Part shown: in pieces, positions 23,601 through 34,307 of the stretch
Layout: each line of letters begins with the position of its first letter
Position numbering within the stretch: position 1 is the first letter of the stretch
Assembly: GCA_016808115.1 (NCBI GenBank)
Contig: JAEQBH010000893.1
Coordinates: 558,001 to 622,000 of the forward strand
DNA length: 64,000 nt
Direction: 5' to 3'
Origin: Tetrastigma voinierianum
Taxonomy: Eukaryota > Streptophyta > Magnoliopsida > Vitales > Vitaceae
Notes under the pieces: model-generated
Told to the model about the DNA's origin: nothing
Seen by the model: only the letters and a program-made list of their open reading frames with translations
Databases searched by the model: none
Made by a program: the position numbers and the translations under genes

Positions 23601-24700
23601 TCCGCCCCAGATATAATCTTAGATGTCGGCCACGAATTTCACCATGAATCACGGAAGTGGTGCCGCAGATCTTCCTCCGCCACTCACTGGGCTTCTATTA
23701 TCCCTAACTCCTAGACACCAACAGGCTTCAAATGCCTGCTTCCACACCGAAAACACCCTCACAATATCCCGCAAACCCTCAAATTCCTTTTATGGCAATG
23801 AGGGCATTCCGATTCTCCCCGTCCAACCGAAGCACCCATACCCGCATTCACGTGCTACATTGACCTTGCCTTCTACCCCCGGCTTTAACCATATTCTGAC
23901 TGAGTCGAGGTTCTCTATCTCTTTTCCCGATGGTGACGAAGCTCCTCTAGGAAAACTTCTTCTTTGAAATTTTCTTGCTGCTCGCTTCTAGTCTCTCTAC
24001 TTCATTGCAAACTTTGGGACTAACCGATAGAAATCCACCGCTTGGAGAGAAGCCATAGGTGCCAAATACCTCGATGGAACTATGCAACCATCCTCAAATT
24101 GCCTACACCGAAATGCCTCGGTGAGGACCAATTCAGGTGCATATTTACTAAGATGGCTAAATTCTTTTTCATATTCAGCCACCGATAAGCTCCTTTGCTT
24201 CAAATTTAGGAACTGTTTCCACTTGGAATCCCTATACATCTCAAGAACATACTCATTCTGAACTCGACGAAGAATTCCCATGTCATGGGATTTGGAATCC
24301 TGGACTTTTGAGCACTAGTTTCCACTCAAATGTATGCCTCACCCCCGCAATAGTGAGATCGCACATGATGCTCTCTCGACGGAGGGCATCTAACCTCTTC
24401 TAATAATTCTAGCTTTTCAACTGTGACCCTGGGCTTTCTTCGACTCTTCCATGCTCAGGGACCCATGGAATTCCTTGCTCCATGTCTTCTACTGCGGTCT
24501 ACTGGAGCTTAGGAGAGGTCAATCTATCTAAAACCCGAGCCATGTCTTGCGATATTCTCAGCAAGGCTTCTGTGGGCTCATTAGGTACATTACTTTCCGA
24601 AGGTCTTGCCGATAACCCTTGTTCCTCTCGGGTTAACACTCTCGCCAGCCTTCTTCCGGGACGATCCACTCATACAAAAACACAAGGACATCCACATCAG
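23601..24700 (-). pseudogene. GypA gag
   Basis: The minus strand from about 24690 reads ESNVPNEPTEALLRISQDMA near the N-terminus, then frame-broken RLDALRR. The open frame 24281-23997 carries MYRDSKWKQFLNLKQ, SVAEYEKEFSHLSKYAPEL and FEDGC, the Ty3/gypsy Gag (retrotransposon gag) core. The zinc-knuckle area near 23720 is too damaged to read, unlike GypD. Plus-strand ORFs at 23623-23967 and 24482-24763 are antisense to it. Confidence 0.75.
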
Positions 24701-24789
24701 CCAACACACATTAAACACGTGCTTTCTATCTTATATACTCTATTCCAGAGCCACCTAAACTAGGGCTTTTTCCGTAAACGCCCTAAACC

Positions 24790-24803
24790 TAGGCTCTGAT
24801 AAT
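24790..24803 (-). other. Primer-binding site of GypA (initiator-Met tRNA type)
   Basis: The minus strand reads TAATTATCAGAGCC just inside the 5' LTR. The plant iMet PBS is TGGTATCAGAGCC; TATCAGAGCC is intact. Its position between LTR and gag confirms the element's polarity. Confidence 0.7.
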
Positions 24804-24812
24804 TAATTAAAC

Positions 24813-27332
24813 TGATGCCCAACTCTAAGATAGATGTCGGCAGGGTCACTCTCTTTTTTTTTTTTTTTTTTTAGTATAACCTTACACTTACATATTCATA
24901 TAATGTTAAACAATTAACTTGTATTACATTCTCAGAGGCAAATGATTACAAAATATATATAAGCTCCAAATATGGAAATGTTCAACATTTATAATATTTA
25001 CATTGGTTTACAAAATTTCATATACAATAGACCTAAAGGTCTTCCGGGCACTTATTGATGTGGCCTTTGTCTCGCTTGATGTGATTGCCCGTCTCCGATT
25101 TCCTCTAAAATTTGCCACGATTGAACACCCGCGTTGCTTTACGCTTAGTGGAATATGACTTCTATTAAGAGTCACCACACTTTTATACAAATGCATATAA
25201 CACATATAAGAGCATATTCTTATCATTTCTCATATATATATATATACTTTCATAACTAGCTTATTTTTATCATCTTCTTATATACTTTTCTTATGTAATC
25301 TATACTTTACTTCTTGTTTTGTAATCAGATATCATCATCGATAGCAAATGTTATGCTTCTCATATCATGTCGTATTCTCTACACTTCTTCAGATATAATT
25401 GTCATTTTCTTTTATGTTTCATGTCTGCATAAACCTTAGAAGTGGATACAAGAAACCATGAGGGCCCGGAGGCGAGTATAATTGAACAGACAAATGTTGG
25501 TCCATGAGGGGCCCTGAGGCGCAGTATTCAATCGTATAGAGCAAAAATGCTGGTCGAATGAGGGCCCCAGGCGCAAAGATATTATACCCGAAGGTATCAT
25601 CACCGGTATGAGACAAAGGACCATCCATGAGGGCCCAAGGCGCTGTGGTGACTCCTTTCGGGGCCAAACGTGATCCAAACGGGATCTATGTCATCGAATT
25701 CTAAATGCAATGGAATATCGTAATTGTATGTCAGACGATTTTTCCCTAATAGGCATGCCCCATCTATCCCTCTACTGTGTCTCTAAGCAGATAATCAATG
25801 TATTTATGCTCAGTATATATCTCATATTCCCGAATAATTATTGTCATTCGGTAATCATATGTGATATATATATATACAATCATTTATTCATAACTTTGCA
25901 TTTTTCATGTCTCATTGTATGCATAAATAACTATGCTTATGAGTAATTTATGAATTCATAATATGAATAACTATAGTTACCTACAGAGCCTACTGTTTTC
26001 ATGTTTTTCGGGACTAATGACAGTTCCAATATTATCATGCTATCTATTGATGAATTCTTGACTCAATGGGCTTTCCATAGAGTCCAAGAACACTCGAATC
26101 GAGCTCGCACGACAGTTATGACCTTCCAAAGTTGGAGGTCGCGCGCACACTTGACGAGTCGACCTGAACTCGACGAGCTGCACTGAAGTGACGAGCCCAA
26201 TCTGACACCTGGTCTGACATCTAATATCTTCCTCAGGCATGGATGGATTCTTAATTCAATGGGATTTCCATAGAATCCAAGAACACTCCAAATCGGAGTT
26301 CAAACGGCGGAGATATGGCCTTCCGTTGGAGGTCGTAGCGCGGTCGCTTTGATGAGCCGACCGAACCGACGAGCTGCAATCAAGTGACGAGCACCGCTTG
26401 ACGAGCACCGCTTTGACGACCACCATGCGCACGACTAATTGCCACCGTTGGACACCCATCGTTGATCGACCATCGTTGACTAATTAACGTTGACGCATCA
26501 ATCGCTGGATCTAATTGCCGCTGGATCGACCACGCTTGGACGATCACCGCTTACACTCACACTATTTTGACGAATTCCCCCACCCATTTGACTGTTCAGA
26601 GTAAAAAGACCATAACTTGGTCTATAGGAGTCCGAATTGAGATATTCAAAAGCCTAACATCAAGTTCATTGATGTGGCTACAATTTACTAGGAGGACTCA
26701 CTTCTGAATTCCCTGTATTTCTGTCCTAAAACCCATTCTAAGATCAGGCTACTGCATATGATCGTAATTATAGGGAATTTCAGTTCAACTTGCAACTAGA
26801 CTTTCCTCAAACACATATTTAGAGCCTCAAAGCTCTTCTTAACTCAACCCTACAAGTTTTGTTTAGGAGTTCCTAAACCCAAACCATACGTATAGAGGGC
26901 TCTTTGAACCATGTATCTAAACTTTATACCCAAACTAGACTCCATACTCCCATAGTCAAATTCCATACCAATACTCAAATTTAGTAATTCCATACAACCC
27001 AAGACATGTATCCACTTGATCTTCTTCTTTCTTCTTCTTCTTCCTTTCTTTCTCTTCTCTTGTCCTTATTTGCTCTCCTTTCCAAGACCAAGATATTTCT
27101 TTGGTCTTATCTCATTTGATCTTATCTCTTTTATTTTACTCTCGTCCTCCAACCTTATAATATTTAAATCAATTTATACATTTACAATAGCCTCAAATCT
27201 TCTTTATTATTTGCATTTAACTTATACATATTCCTACTTTGTTTTTATCTTTATTTTATTCCGAATAAATATACTTACGTTTATTATACCCAAAACATGT
27301 TATAAAACCGTTAGGTATAATTAAAAGGCGTT
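24813..27332 (-). repeat. GypA 5' LTR
   Basis: Homologous to 1173-3913 in the same orientation: poly-T near 24852-24872, 'catgagggcc' repeats at 25460-25640, the ATACC-CGAA-GGTAT hairpin at 25583-25596, CT-rich tract near 27020-27060 and 'cccaaaacatgttataaaac' near 27289. The GGCGACC array of the 3' LTR is represented only by a degenerate gacgagc/gatcgacc tract (26340-26575). The right end is damaged at about 27332. The 102-residue plus ORF at 27016 is low-complexity and not a gene. Confidence 0.8.
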
Positions 27333-28828
27333 TATAACTTCTTCGTCCGACTCACTGGGTGTTCTGACTCTATGGAGACCTTGAGTCTCTATAAATTCAA
27401 TCATATATAGCTTGATGACATTGAATTATATTAGGTCCAGAAATCATGGAGTAAGTAGTAGGTCCCAGTTCCGCTGCCATCTGCTCATGAGTGGCCTCCA
27501 ACTTTGGATGGTCATAACTTCTTCGTCCGAACTCCGTTTTGGGTGTTCTTAGACTCTATGGAAAGCCCTTTGAGTCTATAATACATCCATATATATCTTG
27601 ATGAAATTGGAACTCATATTAGGTCCTGAAATCATGAAAAACAATAGGTCTTGCTGGTAACCATAGTAATTCATATTATGAACTCATAAATAGCTCATTA
27701 GCATACATGGTAACCATACTTATTCATGCATATAATGATATATGAAAAATGCAAAGATATGAATAAATGATTGTAAATATCGCATATAATTACCAGATGA
27801 CAATAATTATTCGAATATGCGATGAGCGCAACAACATAAAAAGGGCATGAATTGTCCGCTTAGAACCCGTAGGATGGGATGTGGGCATGCCTATTAGGGA
27901 AAAACAAGTCTACAACATACTGATCACTTAGCCCCGTTTGGGTCATTACAGCGCCTTCGGGCCCTTATAGATGGTCATTGTCTCGTACAATGATAACAAC
28001 GCCTTGGGGCCCTTATAGATGGTCATTGTCTCGGCACACGATAACGCTTTCAAAGCTCTTATAGACCATCAAGCCAGATGCTGAGGCACAGCCGCTTCGG
28101 CCCTTATAGTTTCCTTTATCCACTTCTAAGGTTTATGCATGCATGAAATATAAAACAAATGACTTGAATATGACATATGAAATGACATGACATGATATGA
28201 GAAGCATAGCATTGCTATGTGATGATATATAAACAGTGACAAGTACATGTTGACAAGAATAAGAAGAAAAGTGTAAATGACATGAAATGAAATATGATAT
28301 GATAAGAAAGTATAAGATTGCATAAGCATGTGTAAATTATAAGTATGTATGCAAATATATATAAGCATGTGTATATGACAAGTATGGAATATGTAAATAA
28401 GTATTTGATATTTTATAAATATTTGTATATGTAAAGTGTGATGACTCTTATTGTGTGGGTCAGTCCACTAGTATATTCCAACTAAGCTATGTTTAGCACT
28501 GTGTTTATCTGTAGGTACAAAAGAGGAAACCAGAGGACATGACAATCCGCATCAGCAGTCAAAGCCAACACATCACTAGGTGCCCACTGGAAGACCTTTT
28601 GGTCTATTTTTGTATATGTAGTTTTGGTTTCTTTTGTAAACAATGTAAATATTGTAATTGTTGAACATTTCCATATAAGGATCTTGTATATATTTTGTAA
28701 TCCGCTGCTACAAAATATAGTACAAGTTAAATGTTTAGCATTATATGAATGAACAAGCTTAAAGGTTATCAGTTTAAAAAAAAATGACACCCGCGCTTGA
28801 CACCGTGTGCCGAGTTGGGGGAGTCACA
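27331..28828 (+). repeat. GypC 3' LTR, second part
   Basis: Continuation of 148-1172 on the right of the GypA insertion, in plus orientation. It ends GCCGAGTTGGGGGAGTCACA, the reverse complement of the TGTGAC(gcc)CCAACTCGG end seen in minus-oriented copies. It contains a ~40-bp repeated motif 'cccttatagatggtcattgt' (27964-28090) and its own hairpin TCATTGT-CTCGT-ACAATGA near 27975. A stretch near 27325-27420 is partly duplicated at 27510-27620. Confidence 0.75.
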
Positions 28829-28830
28829 AC

Positions 28831-28983
28831 GTCGACCCAGCCAACAAGTTCCAGCCAAATTGGGAAGGGTCATACACGATAGTTAATGTGGGGCCAACCG
28901 GATCGTACGGATTAGATAAACTGGACGGGACACCGATACCCAGGATATGGAATGATATGCATCTTAAGAGGTGTTGTCAATAA
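28831..28983 (+). pseudogene. Tat integrase C-terminus
   Basis: Open for 50 codons to a TAA at 28981-28983. It contains KFQPNWEGSYTIV, GSYGLDKLDG and PIPRIWNDMHLKR, the conserved C-terminal end of Tat/Retand integrases (intact relatives read NWEGPY ... W.. HLK/NLR.Y). The frame is intact but the rest of the protein is separated by the GypC insertion, so it is a fragment. Confidence 0.8.
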
Positions 28984-29124
28984 AAATTATTTTTCTTTAA
29001 AGGTATTATCCATAAAGTTTCCTTTAAGGCGTTTTCTTTTAGTTCTTGAGATATTATCAATGAACTTCTCTTTGAAGGTATTATCAATTAAATTTCCTTT
29101 AAAGTATTTTCTTTTAATAGTCCC

Positions 29125-29392
29125 AACATCAAAATACTAGATGTGGCTCCAAGCCTGCTGGCATTATCAAAAGACCGAATGCAGCTCCAAGCCTATTGGC
29201 ACTATCAAAATACCAGATGTGGCTCCAAGCCTGCTGGCACTATTAAAATACCAGATGTGGCTCCAAGCCTACTGGCATTATCAAAAGACTTACTTCAACC
29301 CTGCTGGCACTATCAAAAGACCAAATGTGGCTCCTAGCTTGCTTGCACATTCGAAACGTCGAACATGGCTCCTAGCCTGCTAGCGCCTACCT
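29125..29392 (+). repeat. ~40-bp tandem repeat downstream of Tat pol
   Basis: Six to seven degenerate copies of a unit containing 'atgtggctccaagcctgctg' and 'gcactatcaaaagacc'. The repeating peptide in ORFs here is a by-product. A second, AT-rich, looser repeat ('aaaggtattatc...tttcc') precedes it at 28990-29110. Tandem repeats in this location are usual for Tat elements. Confidence 0.85.
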
Positions 29393-29692
29393 AGGTGTAA
29401 TAGCGATTCTTAGCCTGAAGGCCAGAGCTAAGCCCAAAAATAGTCCTTTGCCACCTGGCCCATGTGCGATCCCCACCAGCTTCTAGATCCTAACATATTT
29501 AACACTGATATCCCTAAGCAACTATCCAAGTCAGAATTCGTGGAAAAGAGTTGTGAAACAAAAGGAATCAATTAAGCAAAACAAAATTGTACTTCATAAA
29601 TATGTCAATAGCGCTCGACACTACATGAATGTTCTTCGCGCCAACCTACAATTACAAAGAGAGGAGAGGAAAAAGAAAGGCAAAATCAGCTA

Positions 29693-32600
29693 CTATCCCT
29701 GCCGAAGCGCCTTATCAGTTTCTTGTCGCTTCGCCGACCACTGGGCCGCGGCGACTCCAATGGTCAGTTGGGCCTGGGGGCACCTGGGGTCCATAAAGAA
29801 CTCTAGAGGAAGCGGGTAGGAGGAGTTGGGCATACCATTCGGAACCTTTGGTTAGTCTCCACAAATATTGTGTTTGAACACAAAACATCCATAGTCATAA
29901 GAAAAAATCAACTCCAAGGCCTTCTGGTAGTCTTTCTCCATGGCTTTCGTATCCTTACCCACCTAAGAGTGGAGGGAGGACACCTCATCCTTAGCTGCCT
30001 CGAGCTCTAGCAGGAGTGACGTCCGCTCAAACTACAGGCGGGCAGTCTTCGCCTCTACCTTGCGCCTGGCCTCCTTCGCAACTGCCAGAGCTTCTTGGAC
30101 CCTAGTCAAGTCATCCTCTGCCCTTGCCTTGGAGTCACCTGTTGCAACGGCAGCTAGCTGAGCAACTTGGGCTTCCTTTTTAGCCTCATCCCTCTCCTTC
30201 TCCACCCCTGCAATCTTCCCTACACCAGCCTTAACCTCCAGCTCCCAGTGCTTAGACATAGATTTAGCCTTGGCTAAGGATGTGTCCAAGGCCTGGTGCT
30301 TGGAAACGGTTGACCGAGCGTAAAGCCGCAACTTCTCGGCATCGTCCAACAAGGCATAGAATTCTCTATGATGGCGAGCCATGTTTCAAATAGTGGTAAC
30401 AGCCTGTAAAAGAGGTGATGTTAGAAGAAACTCACAATACAAAACTCACGTTCAGGTACTAAAATCAAAATGATATTCACTACGACTAGTTAAAGTCGGT
30501 TACAATGGGAATCTCCGCCTTCTACTAATGCTGGCTGAAGGACCCTCCTATCCAAATAGCAGGGAAGGGATGGAGTACTCCCCAACACGAGCCGCCACCG
30601 CACTCGGAGAAAAGCTGGCATAGTCGCGTACGCAGCGATCGAACACTACCTCTTGTTAAAGAGGCTCCAAGGATCAATGATTTCCCGGGCAGCCTCTGGA
30701 CCAAGAGCCACCGTATCCACCGGAGGATGGTCCCACTCCTACAACAGAAGATACGAGCCTAGCATCACCGGGACGGCAGCTCAATTTACGAGGCCATCAT
30801 TCGCAAGCTCGTCTAGAACGACGAATTCAACAACTATCTTGATGTAGCCTTCCCCAATAACTCCACGCATTGGGAGGCCCCTACTGGGACCCCATCCTCC
30901 AACGATGCACAGTTTCTAGAAGCATCTCAGAGGCACCCTCCAAAGCCGCAGAAAATGTGGAGGCCTGCTTTTAGTGTGAGTCCATGCACCATTGCCTGCC
31001 TTCTCGGGCTCCTTCATCTAGGCCAAACCGCTTTAGGCGCTTTCCGCCAAATACTTCAAAGCCGGGGGTAGTCTCCCCTTGAGTGCTCGTCGCTCGCTTG
31101 AGCATCCGTGCAGAAAATCCAACAGCGAGGCTAGACATATCATCCACCCTCCCCTTAGCCGGGTCACTAGCTTTTGGATCCACCCAATCCACAAAGCCCT
31201 CTAATCCCACAACGGCAGCTATGATCTTTCCCTTTTTCTTTTTTGCCTCTTAGGGGGGTAAGCCATGAATCTTGTTCGTCCAAAGGTGATTAGCTCCACT
31301 TAAGGTAGCTACAAGGCTCTTGAGCAAATTCTCGATTTAAGGCTATCGAGCGAACCCCGCCCGTAATGAGCTACCCTAAGAGCTTAGAATGAAGCATCAC
31401 CTTGACAATTTCTCCGTAGCAGACGAGGATGACGGGACTATGTAACTAACAGGTTAGCGCCTAACTCTCGTAAAGTTCTTCACCGACAAGCAGGAGCTCG
31501 TGGATCGCGCTCCACCTGCACCAGCAGCCTTCTCCGATACTCCTAGACCGCCTTCCACCCAACTAACTAGCTGGCCTCGCCTGCACTTACTTACAAAGTC
31601 CAAAGAAAAGGGGCATGTCAGAGTGTGGGCGATCTAGAAAAGAACAAACCCCATCAAGTTGAGACAAACCTGGAAACGTTAGGTACTAGTTCAAGTCAAA
31701 TAGGAGCCTAAGAGAGCCTAGCGTCTCATACCATAGCCCTTTCACTAAAACAACCCTTTCGGGGCTTCAGCTCAGGGGAGTCGTAGGGCCTCGGTTACAC
31801 CAGGCCAGCTATGGGTCGACATAGAAAGTCGGCCCCTAATCCTAAGCTTCAATGTGTAAATAAAACAAATCTCTACTAGTGAAATATCTGATGAGTATCT
31901 TAAATACTCATTTTATCCCTATGCTTTAGTTAGTTTTTCTAGTGTTTTTATGTTAAATAAATGCCCTAATGCTCTAAAAGTTCATACTTATGATCAGGTC
32001 ATCCATTTGGTGGAATTGTTCAAGATTGGTGGAAAAACTGCTACAGAAGCAGCTACTGTATTTTGACATTTTCAGATATCATATGAGCTCCAATTGAAGC
32101 AATATGTATATGTATGGATTATAAATTTCAAGAGCTTTCTAGGGATACCAAGAACATCAAAATTGGAGTTCGATCAAAGAAGTTATGCAAGTTCCAAGCC
32201 TTGAAGAAAATCAGCAAACATTGTAGCACCTTTAGCAGGAGAGACTACTGAATTTTGATGTTTTCAGACATCATATGAGCTATTATTACATCAAGTCATA
32301 TATCTATGGATTCTAAACTTCAAGATCTTTCCAACGGTACCAAGAACACCCGAATCGGAGTTTGGATGACAAAGCTATGGTCTTAATGGCTCGATAAAAA
32401 CAAATGGATCGCAAAGAACGCTGCGACGCCGTGGAACCGACGTCACATGTCGCTATAACGTAGCATCCCGACGTCAGCGACGTTGCTGCACGACGTCGCG
32501 ACGCTCGCTGGTTTTTTCTTGTGGATTTTTGTTCATTTTGAGCCTATAATGGAGGGTTTTAAAGCTCAAACCCAAGGGATTTAAAATAGTGGAGGAGGAT

Positions 32601-33850
32601 TTCAGGATCGTGATTTCGAGTTCAAGGAGAAGCTCCTCTAGGTGAAAAACATCCTCTAGTAAGCACACATCTCGGGGCAAAAGCTTGAGTTAAGAAGGAG
32701 ATTGAAGAAAGGAGATAACGCCACTAAAATCGTTTATTCTCATTCTCTTTGTTTCTCTCTTTCGATGCTTTTCTTGACTTAGAGATATGTTCTAGATTTA
32801 TTTCTAGGTTTTTGTTGTAGTCTTTAAGCAACTCGAATTGATTAATGGTTAATTACGTTTCATTCATTATATGGATTGATTTTATCTCGACTTGCCTTAT
32901 TCCTATATTTTATTTACATGGTAGTTTTGGCCAACATTGGCGTGTTTTTGCTTGGAGTCTGAGATCGAGAGATGATGACCCCCAGGGATATGAATAGAGC
33001 AACACTTGGTCAATTGGCGAATAGAGATATCCCGGTTCCAAGTGTGGCATTAAGGGTTTAAACATTTAAGCGTTTCAGAGTCCAGGGTTGAGGCAAAGAT
33101 GCAATATACCCTGCTGGCGAGATAGACAAATATATCTCGAGAGAGAATATCTTGTAAACACGATCAACCCGTCAGCGTAAATCAATTAATATACTGAATG
33201 AATAATATATTTAGGTTAAAATCCATCAAGTGTGGCAGGTGAAGGCAAAACCCTAGTTTTCATAATTAGATTTAGCAAATAATATAGGATTAGTTTTTCT
33301 TTTTATTAATCTGAATTCATTATGGTTTTAGGTCCAGATAATATTTAAAGCATAAAGTTAGTACTCAACACACTTGTCCCCGTGGATCGATATCCGTACT
33401 TAGGTACACTATATTACTTGAGGCGACGCATGCACTTGCGCACATAGGCGTACACATTTTACACATCACGCTTTCGGCTTATCAATATCCAACTAATAGA
33501 GAAAGTTTAGCACACTACAACCCATCAAGATCTAGAAAACGTTCGGATGTATGAGCGCAGGAGGTACCCGGGTGAAGTGCAGGAACTACTTCACCAACGA
33601 CGAAATGGGGAAGCGAAGTCCAACAACAAATTGCTCCCGGGTGAAGTAGATGGCATTATCTCGCCTCCTACGCCTCGAGATAGCCGCTCCGCTCGACAAC
33701 TCCACTAATGTCACAGGACTTGACAAAAGGATCTCAACTCCTTTTATCGATTCCAAGAAATGACCATGCCGTCGCAAAGGGGCGATTCCTGGGTCTCCTC
33801 TATGCCCAAATTGGACTAGTAGAAGTCTCTTCCTGACCTCTCACCATACA
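29693..33850 (-). pseudogene. Antisense additional ORF of the Tat element
   Basis: Runs opposite to Tat pol. N-terminal part at 33850-33485: RRHGHFLESIKGVEIL, ISRRRRR, FTREQFVVGLRFPISSLVK and a HFTRVPPALIHPNVF segment, similar to the domain called 'putative gypsy type transposon'. A solo LTR then interrupts it. It resumes at 31888 with LSMSTHS- and GLSQLDG-like pieces, then MSSLAVGFSARMLKRA (31120), a coiled-coil of alternating K/E/A heptads (30382-30032) and a C-terminal AKRQETDKALRQ stop near 29693. Function in these elements is unknown. Frames are broken many times. Confidence 0.6.
31889..33484. mobile_element. Solo LTR inside the Tat antisense ORF (TSD ATATC)
   Basis: 1596 bp with ends TGATGAGTATC ... 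CGGCTTATCA (short inverted TGAT/ATCA), flanked by ATATC at 31884-31888 and 33485-33489. Removing it rejoins the antisense ORF. The end contains 'ccgtggatcgatatccgtac', a motif typical of Athila/Tat-type LTR ends. It holds a CG-rich patch at 32420-32510 with palindrome CGTCGCGACG and related 'gacgtcg' words. No internal region is present. Confidence 0.85.
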
Positions 33851-34099
33851 TAGAAAAAAAAAGGATCAGCTTGAGGACCTTAAAGTAGTGAAGGTGTCAA
33901 AACCTTGAAAAGATAAAAGAAATCCCCCTTTGGAGGTTTGACAACCCACTAATAACCAAACCTAAGAACCTCGCACCAAGAGGCTTTACGGGACCTAATA
34001 GGATGACACCAAACCTGGTAATATCCCAAAAACCATATATAGCTTCGTTACCAGAACTCCACCGATGAACAATGGACGCACCCTCAAAAGAGGCGAAAA

Positions 34100-34307
34100 C
34101 TTTCTAAACACAAAAATACTCTAGAAACGGAGACACGAAAAACACAACAAAGTTTGTAAAAACTCACCGAAAAATTGAAAGATGTCTAGGGACTCCGATG
34201 ATCACTTTGAAGCAACGATTCACAGAAGCACAAGAGAAAAGAAATTGCAACAGGTGAAAGACTTTTCGAAATAGTAAAAGAGGCAGCATTCGGAGCCTAA
34301 CCCCTAC
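34100..34307 (-). promoter_or_regulatory. 5' exon and promoter-proximal part of the antisense ORF
   Basis: On the minus strand this reads as a pyrimidine-rich leader (CTTTCACCTGTTGCAATTTC) followed by a good splice-donor consensus CG|GTGAGT at 34162-34167. The upstream TATA sequence CCCTATAAATAGGGG is intact in the duplicated copy (56657-56672) but is broken here by GypD at CCTAC. Inference: the antisense ORF had its own promoter and a spliced 5' UTR. Confidence 0.5.

Larger units (their letters stand above)
1173..27332 (-). mobile_element. GypA: full-length Ty3/gypsy (Tekay/Del-like) retrotransposon, decayed
   Basis: Minus orientation is shown by the order LTR (24813-27332), PBS, gag, RT/RNase H, integrase, polypurine tract, LTR (1173-3913). 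Integrase is interrupted by Athila-1 (4842-21183). GypA sits inside the LTR of the related element GypC. The left flank ends GTTAT (1168-1172); the right side reads GTTTAT (27330-27335), consistent with a damaged 5-bp target-site duplication. The family is inferred from the iMet-type PBS, the motif order of pol and the TGTAACACC LTR ends. All coding parts are frame-broken, so the copy is inactive as read. Confidence 0.8.
28829..34307 (+). mobile_element. Tat-lineage retrotransposon, 3' portion (left segment)
   Basis: From the GypC LTR end, the sequence carries the last 50 codons of a Tat-type integrase, a tandem repeat and a long antisense extra ORF, the layout known for Tat-lineage elements with an additional ORF between pol and the 3' LTR. 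It is interrupted by a solo LTR (31889-33484) and, at 34308, by GypD; it continues at 56197-56930. The 5' part is outside the window to the left of GypC. The target duplication of GypC in Tat cannot be checked here. Confidence 0.7.

Noticed and set aside
29141..29383. Repeated peptide ORFs (WHYQKT / PSLLAL units)
   Set aside because: Both frames are by-products of the 40-bp tandem repeat.
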